From the NCBI GenBank assembly GCA_028696815.1, contig JAQVGG010000002.1, positions 26,568 through 90,567 of the forward strand: 64,000 nucleotides of DNA, read 5' to 3'. The notes under the pieces were generated by a model, which was not told the DNA's origin, ran no database searches, and saw only the letters and a program-made list of their open reading frames with translations. The DNA is from Candidatus Altimarinota bacterium (lineage in GTDB: Bacteria; Patescibacteriota; Gracilibacteria; BD1-5; UBA6164). The position numbers and the translations under genes were made by a program. Below are positions 32,313-41,553 of the stretch, piece after piece. Position 1 is the first letter of the stretch. The number at the start of each line of letters is the position of its first letter.

Positions 32313-34905
32313 AAAGTTTATTAGATAATAAACTTTCTATATCTTCCCTAATTTGTGAAATCAAATCAAGATCTCTCAAGTCAGCAACTTTTAAGTCTGG
32401 TACTCATGATTGCCTTACTCAATACACTTCTCCAGGTCATCTAAGCTCTAAATCTATCTCAGCAAGTTCAAATCAATTATTTGTTCTTTCCATAGCTCTA
32501 AGTCTATCTGTATAGTTTCATTTACTTGGGAAAAGATAACAATAAGATTGATAAGCTCATCTACCTACTCTTCATCTAAACTGATGCAATTGTGATAATC
32601 AGAATCTTTCAGCTCATTCTATGCACATGATTGTACTATTTGGTACATCAACTCAAACTTCAACTACTGAAGTAGATGAGAGTATTTGTATTTTATTTTC
32701 ACTAAAATCTCTCATAGTAGATTCTTTTTCTTTTGCACTCATCTTTCCATGTAAAAGACCAACTTTATATGGTGAAAATATATCAACCAGTGACTCATAA
32801 GTTGCTATAGCATTTGCTAAATCTATCTTTTCTGATTCTTCTACAAGTGGAGAAATCCAAAAAATTTGTCTTCATTTTTCTAACTCAGTTCTGATAAAAA
32901 GCTCAACTTGATGTCTTTCTTCTTCATTTTTAATCACTTTTGTAAATATATCTTTTCTGCCTTTTGGATACTCATTTATGATTGATAAATCCTGATCCCC
33001 ATAAAGAGTCAAAGCAAGAGTTCTTGGTATAGGAGTTGCCGTCATATTTAAGCTATGTGGAATAAGTCAGCTTCTATTTCATAAACCAGACTCTAGTACA
33101 TCTCTTTGACGTACTCAAAACCTATGTTGTTCATCGATTACTACAAGTCACAAGTTGTTAAATATTACATCTTCTTGTACAAGAGCATGAGTACCAAAAA
33201 CTATGTCTATTTGTCCATTTTTTAAATCAGTTTTCACTGCTTCTTTTTGTTTTTTTGTAGTACTTCATACTAGAAGATGTGAGCTTATACCATACTTCAT
33301 CAAAAGTTCCTGAGTACTCTCAAAATGCTGCCTAGCAAGAATTTCTGTCGGAGCCATGATAGCGACTTGGATAGAGTCTCCCTTCGTCTTCACCCCCCCT
33401 TCAGGATTACCTCACCTAACATTAATAACCTCACCCCTAGCCCCTCTCCTTTGGAGTAGAGGGGAATTTCTTAGTGCATCATAAATATAATCTTCAGAAT
33501 TATTTAAAATATCTTCATTTTTAAATCTTATAATCTCAAATCAATAATTTCTTAATAGGTTTTCTCTTTCCTCATCATATTCCTTTCTTACTTTTTCATC
33601 ATGAATTTTTCAATCAAGTTCTATAATTAATCTTAATTCTTCTGAATAAAAATCAGCAATATATCTTCAAATAGGATGTTGCCTTCTAAACTTAATATTT
33701 TCTAAATTATTATTTCTCAGTATTCCCCATAATTTTTCTTCACTATTAGTAGGATGTTGTCTGAATTCTTTTGCCAAATCAAAAACATATCCAGGAGATT
33801 TTAACTCTAGTTTCCTAACACTATGTTCTTGCTCCCTCTCCTCCAAAGGAGAGGGTTGGGGTGAGGTCTGTAGCTCTTGTCAAAGTTGGACTGAGTGAGA
33901 GCTTTCCTTGCTAGGGTGAGATCTACTCCTCAACACCCCATGCATGGCAGCCAGGACTGCAACTATTGTCTTACCTGTACCTACATCTCACTCAAGTAGT
34001 CTAGCCATAGCATGTGTTTTCTCCATATCTTTTAGGATTTGGAAAAGTACTATCTTTTGTTTATCTGTAAGTTCAAATGGTAAATCTGATATAAGAGTTT
34101 TTACAAGTTCTGCATCAAGCTGGATAGCTCTAGATTTTCATTCACTCAACTTAAATCATTCGTGTTTTTTTGTAAGAGCTTTGTAGTTTATATCAAATAA
34201 CTCTTCATAAGCTAGCCTATGCTTAGCCTCCTCTATATCATGCTTATTTTTCGGAAAATGTATCTTATAAATAGCTTCTGCTCTAGAGATAAAATTGTAC
34301 TTTTGTACAATACTATCAGGTAAAGTCTCTTCTACCCCTTGAGCTACTCCCTCTCCTCTCAAAGGAGAGGGCTGAGGTGAGGTCTGTGGCTTTATATATT
34401 TTTTTAATAGCTCTATTTTACTTACTAACCATTTGCTTGGTATGTAGTTTAGCTCTGGATATACTGGAACTATCTCTCAAGCTACTTTTGAAAGATCTGT
34501 TTCTACTTCTGGAGACTGAAAAGTTACTTTTCAAAAAGCATATTTTACTTTTCATGAAACTATGACTTTTTTCTGAGTATATAGATTTAATTGAGTAGCT
34601 AGATATTTTCTATTAAACCAAACAGCTTCACTTAAAAATCAGTTCTTATCTTCTAAAACTGCTTTTGTTAGCAACTTCCCTCATCAAGTTTTTTGTGAAG
34701 TTATAGAAACTAGAGTTACTAAGATGGTATTTTTTTCTTTGATATTTATAAGTGAAAAACTGTCCAAGACATTTGTCCTATCCTCATATTCGCGAGGAAA
34801 GTGATTAAGTAGATCTCACACAGTCTTAAATCAAGCTTTTTCCAAAGCTTTTATATAGTTATCAGTTGTGTGCAAAAGTGATTTTGTAAGAGGTGTAGAA
34901 AGCAT
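32302..34905 (-). CDS. recG: ATP-dependent DNA helicase RecG with an inserted DUF559 nuclease-like domain
   Basis: An 867-residue RecG, about 200 longer than usual. The N-terminal wedge begins [13 protein letters not shown]. Walker [13 protein letters not shown] is near residues 302-313, and [14 protein letters not shown] follows only at about 513. The interval 322-510, normally a few residues, holds a full DUF559 (Vsr-like) domain: [42 protein letters not shown]. Palindromic coding repeats border it. A smaller [11 protein letters not shown] insertion is at about residues 174-189. The helicase motifs are all present, so it may still be active. RecG rescues stalled forks. Confidence 0.93.
33412..33470. 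repeat. Palindromic repeat at the 3' border of the DUF559 insertion in recG
   Basis: CCTCACCCCTAGCCCCTCTC then CTTTGGAGTAGAGGGGAATT: stem CCCCTCTCC..GGAGtAGAGGGG. It encodes the [14 protein letters not shown] segment after the nuclease domain. Confidence 0.8.
33490..33785 (-). mobile_element. DUF559 endonuclease-like domain inserted in recG
   Basis: Minus-strand coding from [13 protein letters not shown] through R-F-K-N-E-D-I-L; residues E-L-D-G, D-F-Y and the basic R-R-Q-H-P match the Vsr/DUF559 family. It is homologous to the free DUF559 gene at 37082-37456 and, like it, is bounded by CCCTCTCC-type palindromes. Confidence 0.85.
33833..33868. repeat. Palindromic repeat at the 5' border of the DUF559 insertion in recG
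   Basis: CTCCCTCTCCTCCAAAGGAG then AGGGTTGGGGTGAGGTC, almost the same as the galE copy at 30382-30419. Confidence 0.85.
34346..34384. repeat. Palindromic repeat in recG N-domain
   Basis: CTCCCTCTCCTCTCAAAGGA then GAGGGCTGAGGTGAGGTC; encodes [12 protein letters not shown], a stand-alone copy without a nuclease domain. Confidence 0.85.
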
Positions 34906-34942
34906 GTAATTATTTTTTAATTATAGTTTATTAAAGAATAAT

Positions 34943-34974
34943 AAAAAAAGAGTATTTTGCAATACTCTTTTTCC
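34943..34974 (-). terminator. Terminator after the transporter gene
   Basis: AAAAAGAGTATT, loop TTGC, AATACTCTTTTT; perfect 12-bp stem located between the end of the transporter gene and the recG start. Confidence 0.88.
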
Positions 34975-34989
34975 TGTTGTGAAGTTATA

Positions 34990-36399
34990 TTAAAACAAAT
35001 ACCTAAAATAAAGTATAAGGAAAGCGATAAATGAATTTATAAATACAAGTGGTACTCAAATCACTAAATATTTTAAAAATCTGATAATTACTCAGTTTTT
35101 TTCTGCTTGACCAAGAGCTATAACGTTACATGCTGCTCATATAGGAGATCATGCTCAACCTATAGAAGTACAAGAGTTAAGTCACCATGCAAGTGCCATC
35201 CATGCTCATCAAGCTACTGCTCAACTATCTAAAAACTGATGTAAAGTACTAACCATTGCAATATTATATGGTACATTATCTATAAAGACAGAAAGTATTG
35301 CAGATCACATAGTAATCATAAGTAACAATAGATTTTCACTTCAATCAGTTACGTATATCAATTTATTAGCTAGATATTCTATGACTCAGTTATACTCCAA
35401 TGCTCAAACTACTATAAATAGCCCAGCAAAGAAAAACAAAGTTGCATAATCAACTTGTGATCTTAAAGTATTCCCTACATTACGATTTAAAAATAATATA
35501 GCTAAAAATGCTCAAAATAATGTTATGCTTCAATTATCAAATCTGATTCAAGTTTTGTTAAAAATAAACTCTTTAAATACAACTAAAAGTATAACTATAA
35601 AAAGTATTGAAGTTGAAATAATTAATTCTTTTTTATCTGATAAAAAATGTTTCGGATCTATATCTTTTATCTCATCTAATTCTGGTTTTAGGTTAAAATC
35701 TTTTCTAAAAAGTAGATAAAGGTACAGTGAAGAAGAAAGTGATACAGTAAACATTATAAGTCCAGTATTTGAAAATACATCCCAAAAGCTAAATCACAAG
35801 TTTGTCGCTTGATAATAAGTAGTTGGATCACTTATAGGAGTAACAGCTCATCCTAAGTTTGCAAATATTATTATTCCCAAGATATAAGGCATACTTGGTA
35901 AATCAAGCTTTTTTGTTATAAGTGTTACGATAGGAGCAAGTATGATAATCGTCGGGATATTACTAATAAAAACTGTAAGAAAAAAAGCCATATATGAAAA
36001 TATGAAAAATAGTTTCTTTGGACTTCATTTTACAGCCTTTGCTATCTTTATAGCCAGATAATTAAATATTCACGAATCTTTTGTAAATCATGATAAAATC
36101 ATCATACCGATGATAAAAGCAAATATATCAAGATTATGGTAAATGTACTGTCCTGCAATCTCTTGAGAACTTGGTCAATTAACATCTCACTGAGTAAAAA
36201 CTTGTAAAAATATCAAAAGACCTGCAACTAGTATAGATACAAGTGTTTTATCAACTTTTTCAGTTATAAGTATCAAAAAAAGCAGCGATAATCAAACTAT
36301 AGAAACTAAAGCTTTAAATGAGAGAGTTGCTCAAGACAAAACTACTTCTGTTGCACTTGATGCATGTACCTGCGGAATAAATGTAAAAAAATCTAGCAT
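34990..36399 (-). CDS. ArsB/NhaD-type ion transporter (IT superfamily, P-protein-like)
   Basis: A 469-residue membrane protein with about 11-12 hydrophobic helices. T-V-F-I-S-N-I-P-T-I-I-I-L-A-P in the first half and L-S-V-F-I-D-N-V-P-Y-N-I-A in the second are the two inverted-repeat N-x-P hairpins of the IT superfamily (ArsB, NhaD, CitM/SLC13, P protein). G-A-G-S-P-I-G-A-A-C-N-V near the C-terminus is also typical of NhaD/ArsB. It probably exchanges sodium/protons or moves an organic anion or arsenite; the substrate cannot be read. It is closed by its own terminator. Confidence 0.82.
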
Positions 36400-36440
36400 T
36401 TTATTTTTGTTTTAAATAAGGGATTTATATATCTATTTAT

Positions 36441-36468
36441 GATTTTGAAACAAGTTCAGAATGACAAC
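36441..36468. repeat. GTCATTCTGAACTTGTTTCAAAATC repeat, copy 2 (inverted)
   Basis: GATTTTGAAACAAGTTCAGAATGACAA is the reverse complement version of the repeat at 12361-12388. Confidence 0.5.
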
Positions 36469-36478
36469 TTTTTATATC

Positions 36479-36907
36479 TTATGCTAAACGTGTAAGTGTA
36501 AAAATACATTCATTTGTTTTCATCTCTTTAGCTTTATCTATTCTTTTTTTAAGTTTTCTTTTTAGTTTATCTACATTTGAAATAAAATTTCCTTGGACAG
36601 CTGCACAGTGAAATTCGTATGTAAATCATTTTTCTTTTATCTTTTCTCTGAGTCTATTATTTAAAATAAGAGCTCATCTAACAGTAGTCTCTTCAAGTAT
36701 AACAAGTATTTTTTTCTTTGAAAAAGTAAACACAGTATCTGAAATACGTAGATATTTAAGTAAAAATTCTCAAAACTCATCATAATAACTTGGATCATTT
36801 AAATCAAAAAGCATAGCAGTATATGATGCACCATATCTTTCTGTTTCATACTTCAATTTTTCAAATAAATCAGGTAGTTCTTTTAAGTCATGAATGTATT
36901 TTATCAT
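36479..36907 (-). CDS. degenerate GGDEF-like domain protein
   Basis: A 142-residue soluble protein. Y-T-A-M-L-F-D-L-N-D near residues 29-38 and V-F-T-F-S-K-K-K-I-L-V-I-L-E-E-T-T-V-R-G-A near residues 60-80, followed by L-N-N-R-L-R-E-K-I, resemble the GGDEF nucleotide cyclase fold with the G-G-D-E-F motif replaced by S-K-K-K-I. If so, it cannot make c-di-GMP and may only bind nucleotide or protein. The C-terminus is strongly basic. The similarity is weak and the protein could simply be a hypothetical. Confidence 0.42.
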
Positions 36908-37011
36908 AAGCTTTTAATTATACTTTTAAATTTATCTAATTATATCATAAAATAAGGGTAAAATACAATTTTTTACTTGTATTTTATTTTTTAACCATAT
37001 AATTTAGAAAA

Positions 37012-37066
37012 AAAAATCCCTCCCTCTCGTTCCTCGAGTACTCCCTTTGAAAAAGGGAGATTTTAT
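37012..37066. repeat. Left terminal inverted repeat of the DUF559 element
   Basis: AAAAATCCCTCCCTCTCGTT then CCTCGAGTACTCCCTTTGAA then AAAGGGAGATTTTA. Its reverse complement matches 37455-37506 with few differences. It also has an internal CTCCCTTT/AAAGGGAG stem. Confidence 0.88.
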
Positions 37067-37081
37067 AAAAAAACTAAAGTT

Positions 37082-37456
37082 ATGAAAACACCTGATATTA
37101 TAAAAGAAGCTGCTAGAAAGTTAAGAAATAAAATGACTAAATCTGAGATTATACTTTGGAATAATATAAAATCATGAAAATTATGAATAAATTTCTTAAG
37201 ACAAAAACCAATATATCTATATACAGAGGGATCATGATTAGACAGATATATAATACCTGATTTTTATAATTTTGATAGAAAAATAATTATTGAAGTTGAT
37301 TGAAGTATTCATTATTTAAAAGAAGTTTATATATTAGACTTTGAAAAAGAAAAATTTCTTAATAGCATGTGATATAAAATTATCAGAATAAAAAATGAAG
37401 AGATTGAAAATGATATTAATAATGTTTTGCAAAAAATAAAAACTTATATTCAATAA
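37082..37456 (+). CDS. DUF559 (Vsr-like) endonuclease-domain protein
   Basis: A 124-residue protein. A-R-K-L-R-N-K-M-T-K-S-E-I-I-L-W near residues 10-25, I-N-F-L-R-Q-K-P-I, Y-I-I-P-D-F-Y, I-I-I-E-V-D-G-S-I-H and Y-K-I-I-R-I-K-N-E-E make the DUF559 pattern with the D...E-x-D nuclease-like core. The function is not known; the fold is that of very-short-patch-repair and restriction endonucleases. It is enclosed by about 50-bp inverted repeats and is the free counterpart of the domain inside recG. Confidence 0.9.
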
Positions 37457-37506
37457 ATCTCCCTTTTCCAAAGGGAGTACCCGTAAGGGGGAGGGATTTT
37501 TAAAAA
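37455..37506. repeat. Right terminal inverted repeat of the DUF559 element
   Basis: AAATCTCCCTTTTCCAAAGG then GAGTACCCGTAAGGGGGAGG then GATTTTT. Inverted relative to 37012-37066; the CTCCC...GGGAG and GGGGGAGGGA parts are shared. Confidence 0.88.
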
Positions 37507-37520
37507 TTAACTTACTTTTT

Positions 37521-38207
37521 ATGAAAAAATTACTTCAAAAATATAGTATAGAATTATCTACTGAAGAACTAGAAAAATTTGAAAAGTTTTTAGAGCTTTT
37601 TAAAGAAAAAAATGCTGTAGTAAACCTATCAGCTATCAGAGATGATCAAGGTATAATAGAAAAACATTTTATAGATTCTATCATGTTAAATGTATTTTAT
37701 GAAGTAAATTGAAAAGTAGCAGACATGTGAACTGGATGAGGTTTCCCTCTTTTACCACTTGCTATAATCAATCCTGAAGCTGAGTTTTTATGAATAGATA
37801 GTGTTTGAAAAAAACTTAAAGCAGTAGAAGAGTTTAGTGAGAAATTATGACTTAAAAATGTATCTACTCTAAATGGTAGAGCTGAAGAAATAGGACAAAA
37901 TCCACTTTATAGAGAGCAGTTTGATTTAGTAACAAGCAGAGCAACTGCTTTCTTCCCTACACTATTAGAGTATGTGATTCCATTACTTAAAGTATGAGGA
38001 ATATTTGTGGCTTATAAGCTTGATGACAAAGAGGAATTAAAAAGCGCTAAAAAGGCTTTATCTAGGCTTAGTGCTAAGATATTAAAGATAAAAAACTATA
38101 GCATAGACTGACAAGACAGGACTCTTGTTTTTATAGAAAAACTTCATCCAACCCACAAGCAATTTCCAAGAAAAGTTGGTATACCTTTAAAAAGTCCGAT
38201 AAAATAA
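37521..38207 (+). CDS. rsmG: 16S rRNA (guanine-527-N7) methyltransferase
   Basis: A 228-residue protein of the GidB/RsmG family. N-L-S-A-I-R-D and I-I-E-K-H-F-I-D-S-I near residues 35-55, V-A-D-M-G-T-G-G-G-F-P-L-L-P-L-A as the SAM-binding loop near residues 67-82, G-R-A-E-E and L-V-T-S-R-A-T-A-F match the family. It makes m7G527 in 16S rRNA. It lies straight after the DUF559 element, 14 bases from its right repeat, so its own promoter may have been displaced by the insertion. A strong terminator follows. Confidence 0.95.
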
Positions 38208-38243
38208 AAAAAGCCTTTACTTCTTCGTTAAGGCTTTTTTTGA
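38206..38243 (+). terminator. Terminator of rsmG
   Basis: AAAAAAAGCCTTTACTTCTT then CGTTAAGGCTTTTTTT; similar hairpins are reused at 42221 and 46402. Confidence 0.88.
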
Positions 38244-38340
38244 GTTTATTCTACTCATGTTTCAGGAGTATGTGAATATTTATTCCCTGCAATAAATATT
38301 ATTTTTATGAAGTATTTATAGTATTGTACTAGGTTTTTGA
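38241..38340. pseudogene. Remnant of the 5' end of a heptad-repeat surface gene (copy 1)
   Basis: GAGTTTATTCTACTCATGTT then TCAGGAGTATGTG...CCCTGCAATAAATATTATTTTT and on to ACTAGGTTTTTG. It is the same sequence as the start-codon region of the exported genes at 62697-62790 and 56016-56115, but here the start is broken (CTGCAAT in place of CTGCCAT) and no gene follows. Confidence 0.7.
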
Positions 38341-38378
38341 AGAAAAGGTAAAATGATATTGTTTTACCTTTTCTTTTA
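38340..38378. terminator. Hairpin upstream of hicBA copy 1
   Basis: AGAAAAGGTAAAA, loop TGATATTG, TTTTACCTTTTCT with T-rich flank. Confidence 0.75.
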
Positions 38379-38424
38379 TATATTACACTAAACTCTAAAG
38401 AAAAAATCGTGAAAAAAAACAACT

Positions 38425-38452
38425 TTGACTTAAAATATTTTTGGAATAAAAT
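38425..38452 (+). promoter_or_regulatory. Promoter of hicBA copy 1
   Basis: TTGACT (38425-38430), 16-base spacer, TAAAAT (38447-38452), 22 bases before the ATG. The whole segment recurs before the second hicBA pair at 40917-40944. Confidence 0.6.
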
Positions 38453-38473
38453 ATATATAAATAATTTTTAAAA

Positions 38474-38695
38474 ATGTCATATATGTATAATTTCAATATA
38501 TTTGTAGAAAAAGAAAATAAATTTTATATAGCTCATAATCTAGAATTATGAGTAGTTTCTCAGTGAGAAACTTATGAGAAAGCTTTAAAAAATCTCAAAG
38601 AAGCAAGTGAACTATATTTAGAAGATGAAGATAAAGAAAAATTAGTAAAAATGTTTACTAATAAAAACTATTCTTTAACAAATATGGTTATATAA
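38474..38695 (+). CDS. hicB: HicB-like antitoxin (copy 1)
   Basis: A 73-residue protein. N-I-F-V-E-K-E-N-K-F-Y-I-A-H-N-L-E-L-G-V-V-S-Q-G-E-T-Y-E-K-A-L-K-N-L-K-E-A reads as the HicB partial RNase H fold (strand, G-x-T-x-E-E-A helix). No DNA-binding ribbon is seen at the C-terminus. HicA follows two bases later. In most loci hicA comes first; here the antitoxin precedes the toxin. Confidence 0.82.
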
Positions 38696-38697
38696 TT

Positions 38698-38919
38698 ATG
38701 GTAAAATCTGATTATAAATATATATCTTGAAAAGAATTAATAAAAATATTAGCATCAAAAAATAGTTTAGAAGTTATATCTCAAAAGTGAAGTCATATAA
38801 AAGTGATAGTTAATTGAATAAAAACTATTATTCCAAACCATAAAGAATTAGCTTACGGAACATATTCATCTATTTTAAAACAACTTCAAATAGATGAAAA
38901 GGATTTATTACAAAAATAA
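38698..38919 (+). CDS. hicA: HicA-like mRNA interferase toxin (copy 1)
   Basis: A 73-residue dsRNA-binding-fold toxin. I-S-G-K-E-L-I-K-I-L, Q-K-G-S-H-I-K-V near residues 31-38 with the catalytic histidine in G-S-H, I-I-P-N-H-K-E-L and G-T-Y-S-S-I-L-K-Q-L match HicA. It cleaves mRNA when free of HicB. Paired with the preceding antitoxin. Confidence 0.88.
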
Positions 38920-38935
38920 AACTTAAAATTTAAAT

Positions 38936-39036
38936 CCTTTTTGGAGGATAATGAAGATCCAAATATTCAATTATCATAATCAAGTCACAATAGTTCACTG
39001 TATTTTTTCACTACTTCGTATTCTGTTTTCATAAAA
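38936..39036 (-). pseudogene. Internally deleted copy of the CYTH gene (copy A)
   Basis: On the minus strand it starts ATGAAAACAGAATACGAAGT, as the CYTH gene at 44629 does, then jumps to its later part (K-K-Y-S-E-L-L-G-L-D-Y-D-N-G-I-F-G-S-S) and to its 3' end. Two internal blocks are missing. The NUDIX gene runs into it and takes its stop there. Confidence 0.7.
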
Positions 39037-39439
39037 TATAATTTTCATAAATATCTATAACTCAATCTACTGGACTTGGAAACTTTAGAGTCCTTGCTTT
39101 TTCTATAGAAAAATATTTTGCTCAAACTCATTCATAAACTGTAAAATCTACTTCTCTCATATCAGTTTTTATAATAAACAAATTTCTATATGCAATTCTA
39201 TCTATAAGATCAAATCTAAATTCTCAAAGATATTCAACCTCAAAATCATCCATATCAAGTCATAATTCTTCTTTTGCTTCTCTATAGAAAGCATCTAAAG
39301 CTGTTTCTCATTTTTCTATACCTCAACCAAAAAATCACCAATCTTCTCCATGTTTTGAATAGTCTCATCTTTCTTGTAATAAAATCTGATTTTTATTATT
39401 ATAAAAACAAATAAGTGATGCTTTTTTGATTTTTTTCAT
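39011..39439 (-). CDS. NUDIX hydrolase
   Basis: A 142-residue protein. G-G-I-E-K-G-E-T-A-L-D-A-F-Y-R-E-A-K-E-E-L-G near residues 40-61 fits the NUDIX box G-x5-E-x7-R-E-x-x-E-E-x-G, preceded by W-G-F-F-G. It would hydrolyse a nucleoside diphosphate linked to another group; the substrate is unknown. Its last few residues (G-K-Q-N-T-K) are read out of frame from the beginning of a deleted CYTH gene copy, so the C-terminus is new sequence from recombination. Confidence 0.88.
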
Positions 39440-39461
39440 AACTATTTAATTAATAATAAAA

Positions 39462-40691
39462 CTACTGGGTTAGAAAATCTAAAAAATTTATAACTTTTAT
39501 ATCTTTAGATATATTTAAATTTTTTTCTTTTTCAAAGTATATCAAAATTTTCTCTCATTTTTGTTTTGATAAATATTTAACTTCTCTATCTAAATTTTCA
39601 AAATTTAGACTGTAAACTACTTGAATAAATTTATTTTCGCTAGGAATATAAAAATCTATTTCATAATTTTTAGATAAAAAAAATATTTCCTTATATTTTT
39701 TTACAAGTTCTAAATAAACAAAATTTTCAAATCTTCTTCAAAAATCTAAATCTCATACAAAATTTGAAAAAGCAATATCGATTAAATAAATCTTTTTAAT
39801 TCACTTTATTTTTGCCCAATAATTTGTAAGATTAGAAATTAAGTATATATCATCTAAATAAACATAAAAATTATATAAACTATCTTTTGATATTTTTATG
39901 TTTTGGGATTTTAAATCATTATATATTTTATTTATATTTAATTCTTTTCAATATGCTGATAATACTCTTTTTATAAAAAAATTAAGTGCAAAATCATTTT
40001 TTATACTATATCTATCTTGTAAATCTTTATAAATCATAACATCAAGATAGTTTTTTAATATATTTTCTTTTACTACAATATTTTGAGTTAAAACAATCTC
40101 TGGGAAACCTCACCACTTTAAAAAATCTAAAAAATAGTTTTTATATTTTGATTTATCAATTATTAAATCATTTTTACTTTTTGAAATACCTTTAAAAGTT
40201 AAATATTCTTTGAAATCAAGAGGAAAAATCTCTTTAGTATACACTTTTCATCTCAAAATAGTTGATAACTCTTTTGAAAGCAGATGAGCATTTGATCAAG
40301 TAATTATTATTTTATATCAAAGATTTAATAATTTTATTAATTGATTTGGAAAATTTTTTAATTCTTGTATTTCATCAAATATAAAGATAGGAGTTTTATC
40401 TGGAAATAAACTTATATAAGACTCTCTTATTTCATCAATAGTAATATTACCATCAAGTATAGAAGAAAAATCTATATAACAAATATTTTCTATTTCTATT
40501 TGTTTTTTTTCTATAAGTTCTTTTATAATCTGAAAAGTTAAAAAAGTTTTTCAAGCCCTTCTAGATCAAATTAAAGCAAATATTTTATTTAACATAAAAA
40601 CATCTTCAATTTCACCTAAATTAAAATTTCTTTTGATTAAATTAAGATCTACAATTTTTCTTTGATTCTCTAAAATCTCTTTTTTTAACAT
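39462..40691 (-). CDS. AAA ATPase, DUF4143 family
   Basis: A 409-residue protein. A-L-I-G-S-R-R-A-G-K-T-F-L near residues 37-49 is the Walker A loop, I-F-I-F-D-E-I-Q-E-L near residue 97 the Walker B, and I-I-I-T-G-S-N-A-H-L-L a sensor-1. The second half (Y-L-D-V-M-I-Y-K-D-L-Q-D-R-Y and R-R-F-E-N-F-V-Y-L-E-L) belongs to DUF4143. This family is widespread in archaea and CPR genomes, and its role is not known. It is 22 bases upstream of the NUDIX gene. A homologue is at 58909-60177, so the family has two members here. Confidence 0.88.
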
Positions 40692-40792
40692 ATAATAAGG
40701 AATTATTATATAAAACTTTACTTCATAATAAGGAATATTTTATAAAAATCAAATCAATTTCCCTAAACCTTTATAAATTATGCTGAAAACTA

Positions 40793-40904
40793 AAGAAATA
40801 AAGCAATATCATTATTGTTTTAAGTTATGTTATACAAGAAGTTGCTACTGTATTAAGGAATATCTGAAAAGATAAAGCTGATTTTCATCTCAAAACAACA
40901 TCGT
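40793..40904 (+). pseudogene. Decayed antitoxin/PIN-toxin copy
   Basis: ATGCTGAAAACTAAAGAAAT matches the antitoxin start at 45854, then it jumps to AATATCATTATTGTTTTAAG and TTGCTACTGTATTAAGGAATA of the PIN gene (46105-46190). Large internal parts are deleted. Confidence 0.7.
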
Positions 40905-40916
40905 CTCAAAACAACT

Positions 40917-40944
40917 TTGACTTAAAATATTTTTGGAATAAAAT
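40917..40944 (+). promoter_or_regulatory. Promoter of hicBA copy 2
   Basis: TTGACT, 16 bases, TAAAAT, embedded in a segment of about 55 bases identical to the leader at 38420-38470. Confidence 0.6.
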
Positions 40945-40973
40945 ATATATAAATAATTTTTAAATTAAATATT

Positions 40974-41180
40974 ATGGCTTCAAGCATAAAAGATGAAAAC
41001 ATAATTAAAAATAAATTACTTAAATCTATAAGTAAAAATATTTACTTTGAATATGATGATGAGATTAAAGAATATTGCGTATTTTTTAATAATATAGATT
41101 GATATTATTGACAATGAAAAACAAAAGAACTAGCAGTATTAGAGCTTCTTTCTTGATATTTAGATACTTGTAATTGTTAA
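40974..41180 (+). CDS. HicB-like antitoxin (copy 2)
   Basis: A 68-residue protein. K-S-I-S-K-N-I-Y-F-E-Y-D-D-E-I-K-E-Y-C-V-F-F-N-N-I-D-G-Y-Y-G-Q-G-K-T-K-E-L-A-V-L-E-L-L reads as a short HicB-like partial RNase H strand-helix, weaker than copy 1. The gene is followed after three bases by a HicA-like toxin, which supports the pairing. The leader is the same as that of copy 1, though the proteins are different. Confidence 0.6.
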
Positions 41181-41183
41181 AAA

Positions 41184-41408
41184 ATGTGACCATTAAAACC
41201 TTTAACAAGAAAAGAGCTAATAGGCAAGCTTAAAAAGTTATGATTTCATGGTCCTTTTGTTTGATGAAAACATGATTTTATGAAAAATAATTCAAATTTC
41301 AAAATTACTATCCCGAACCTACATTCTTGAAAAGTTCTATGAAAACCAATAGTGTGTAAAATATGCAATGAAATCTGAATTGATAAAAATAGTTTTATGG
41401 ATTTATAA
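41184..41408 (+). CDS. HicA-like toxin (copy 2)
   Basis: A 74-residue protein. L-T-R-K-E-L-I-G-K-L-K-K-L-G-F-H-G-P-F-V-G-G-K-H-D-F-M near residues 6-32 is the classical HicA N-terminal region with histidine in G-K-H-D-F, then I-T-I-P-N-L-H-S-G-K. It is closer to standard HicA than copy 1. Both toxins in the window come after their antitoxin genes. Confidence 0.85.
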
Positions 41409-41553
41409 AAATATTAAAAAAGTCTTTACTGCTTCATATTAAAAAAACCTATATTAATTATTTGAATTCATAAATAATTATAATTAGATAATATATTTAT
41501 TTACATATTTTATATATAATATCAATACTATTTATCATTAAATAAAGCAAACT

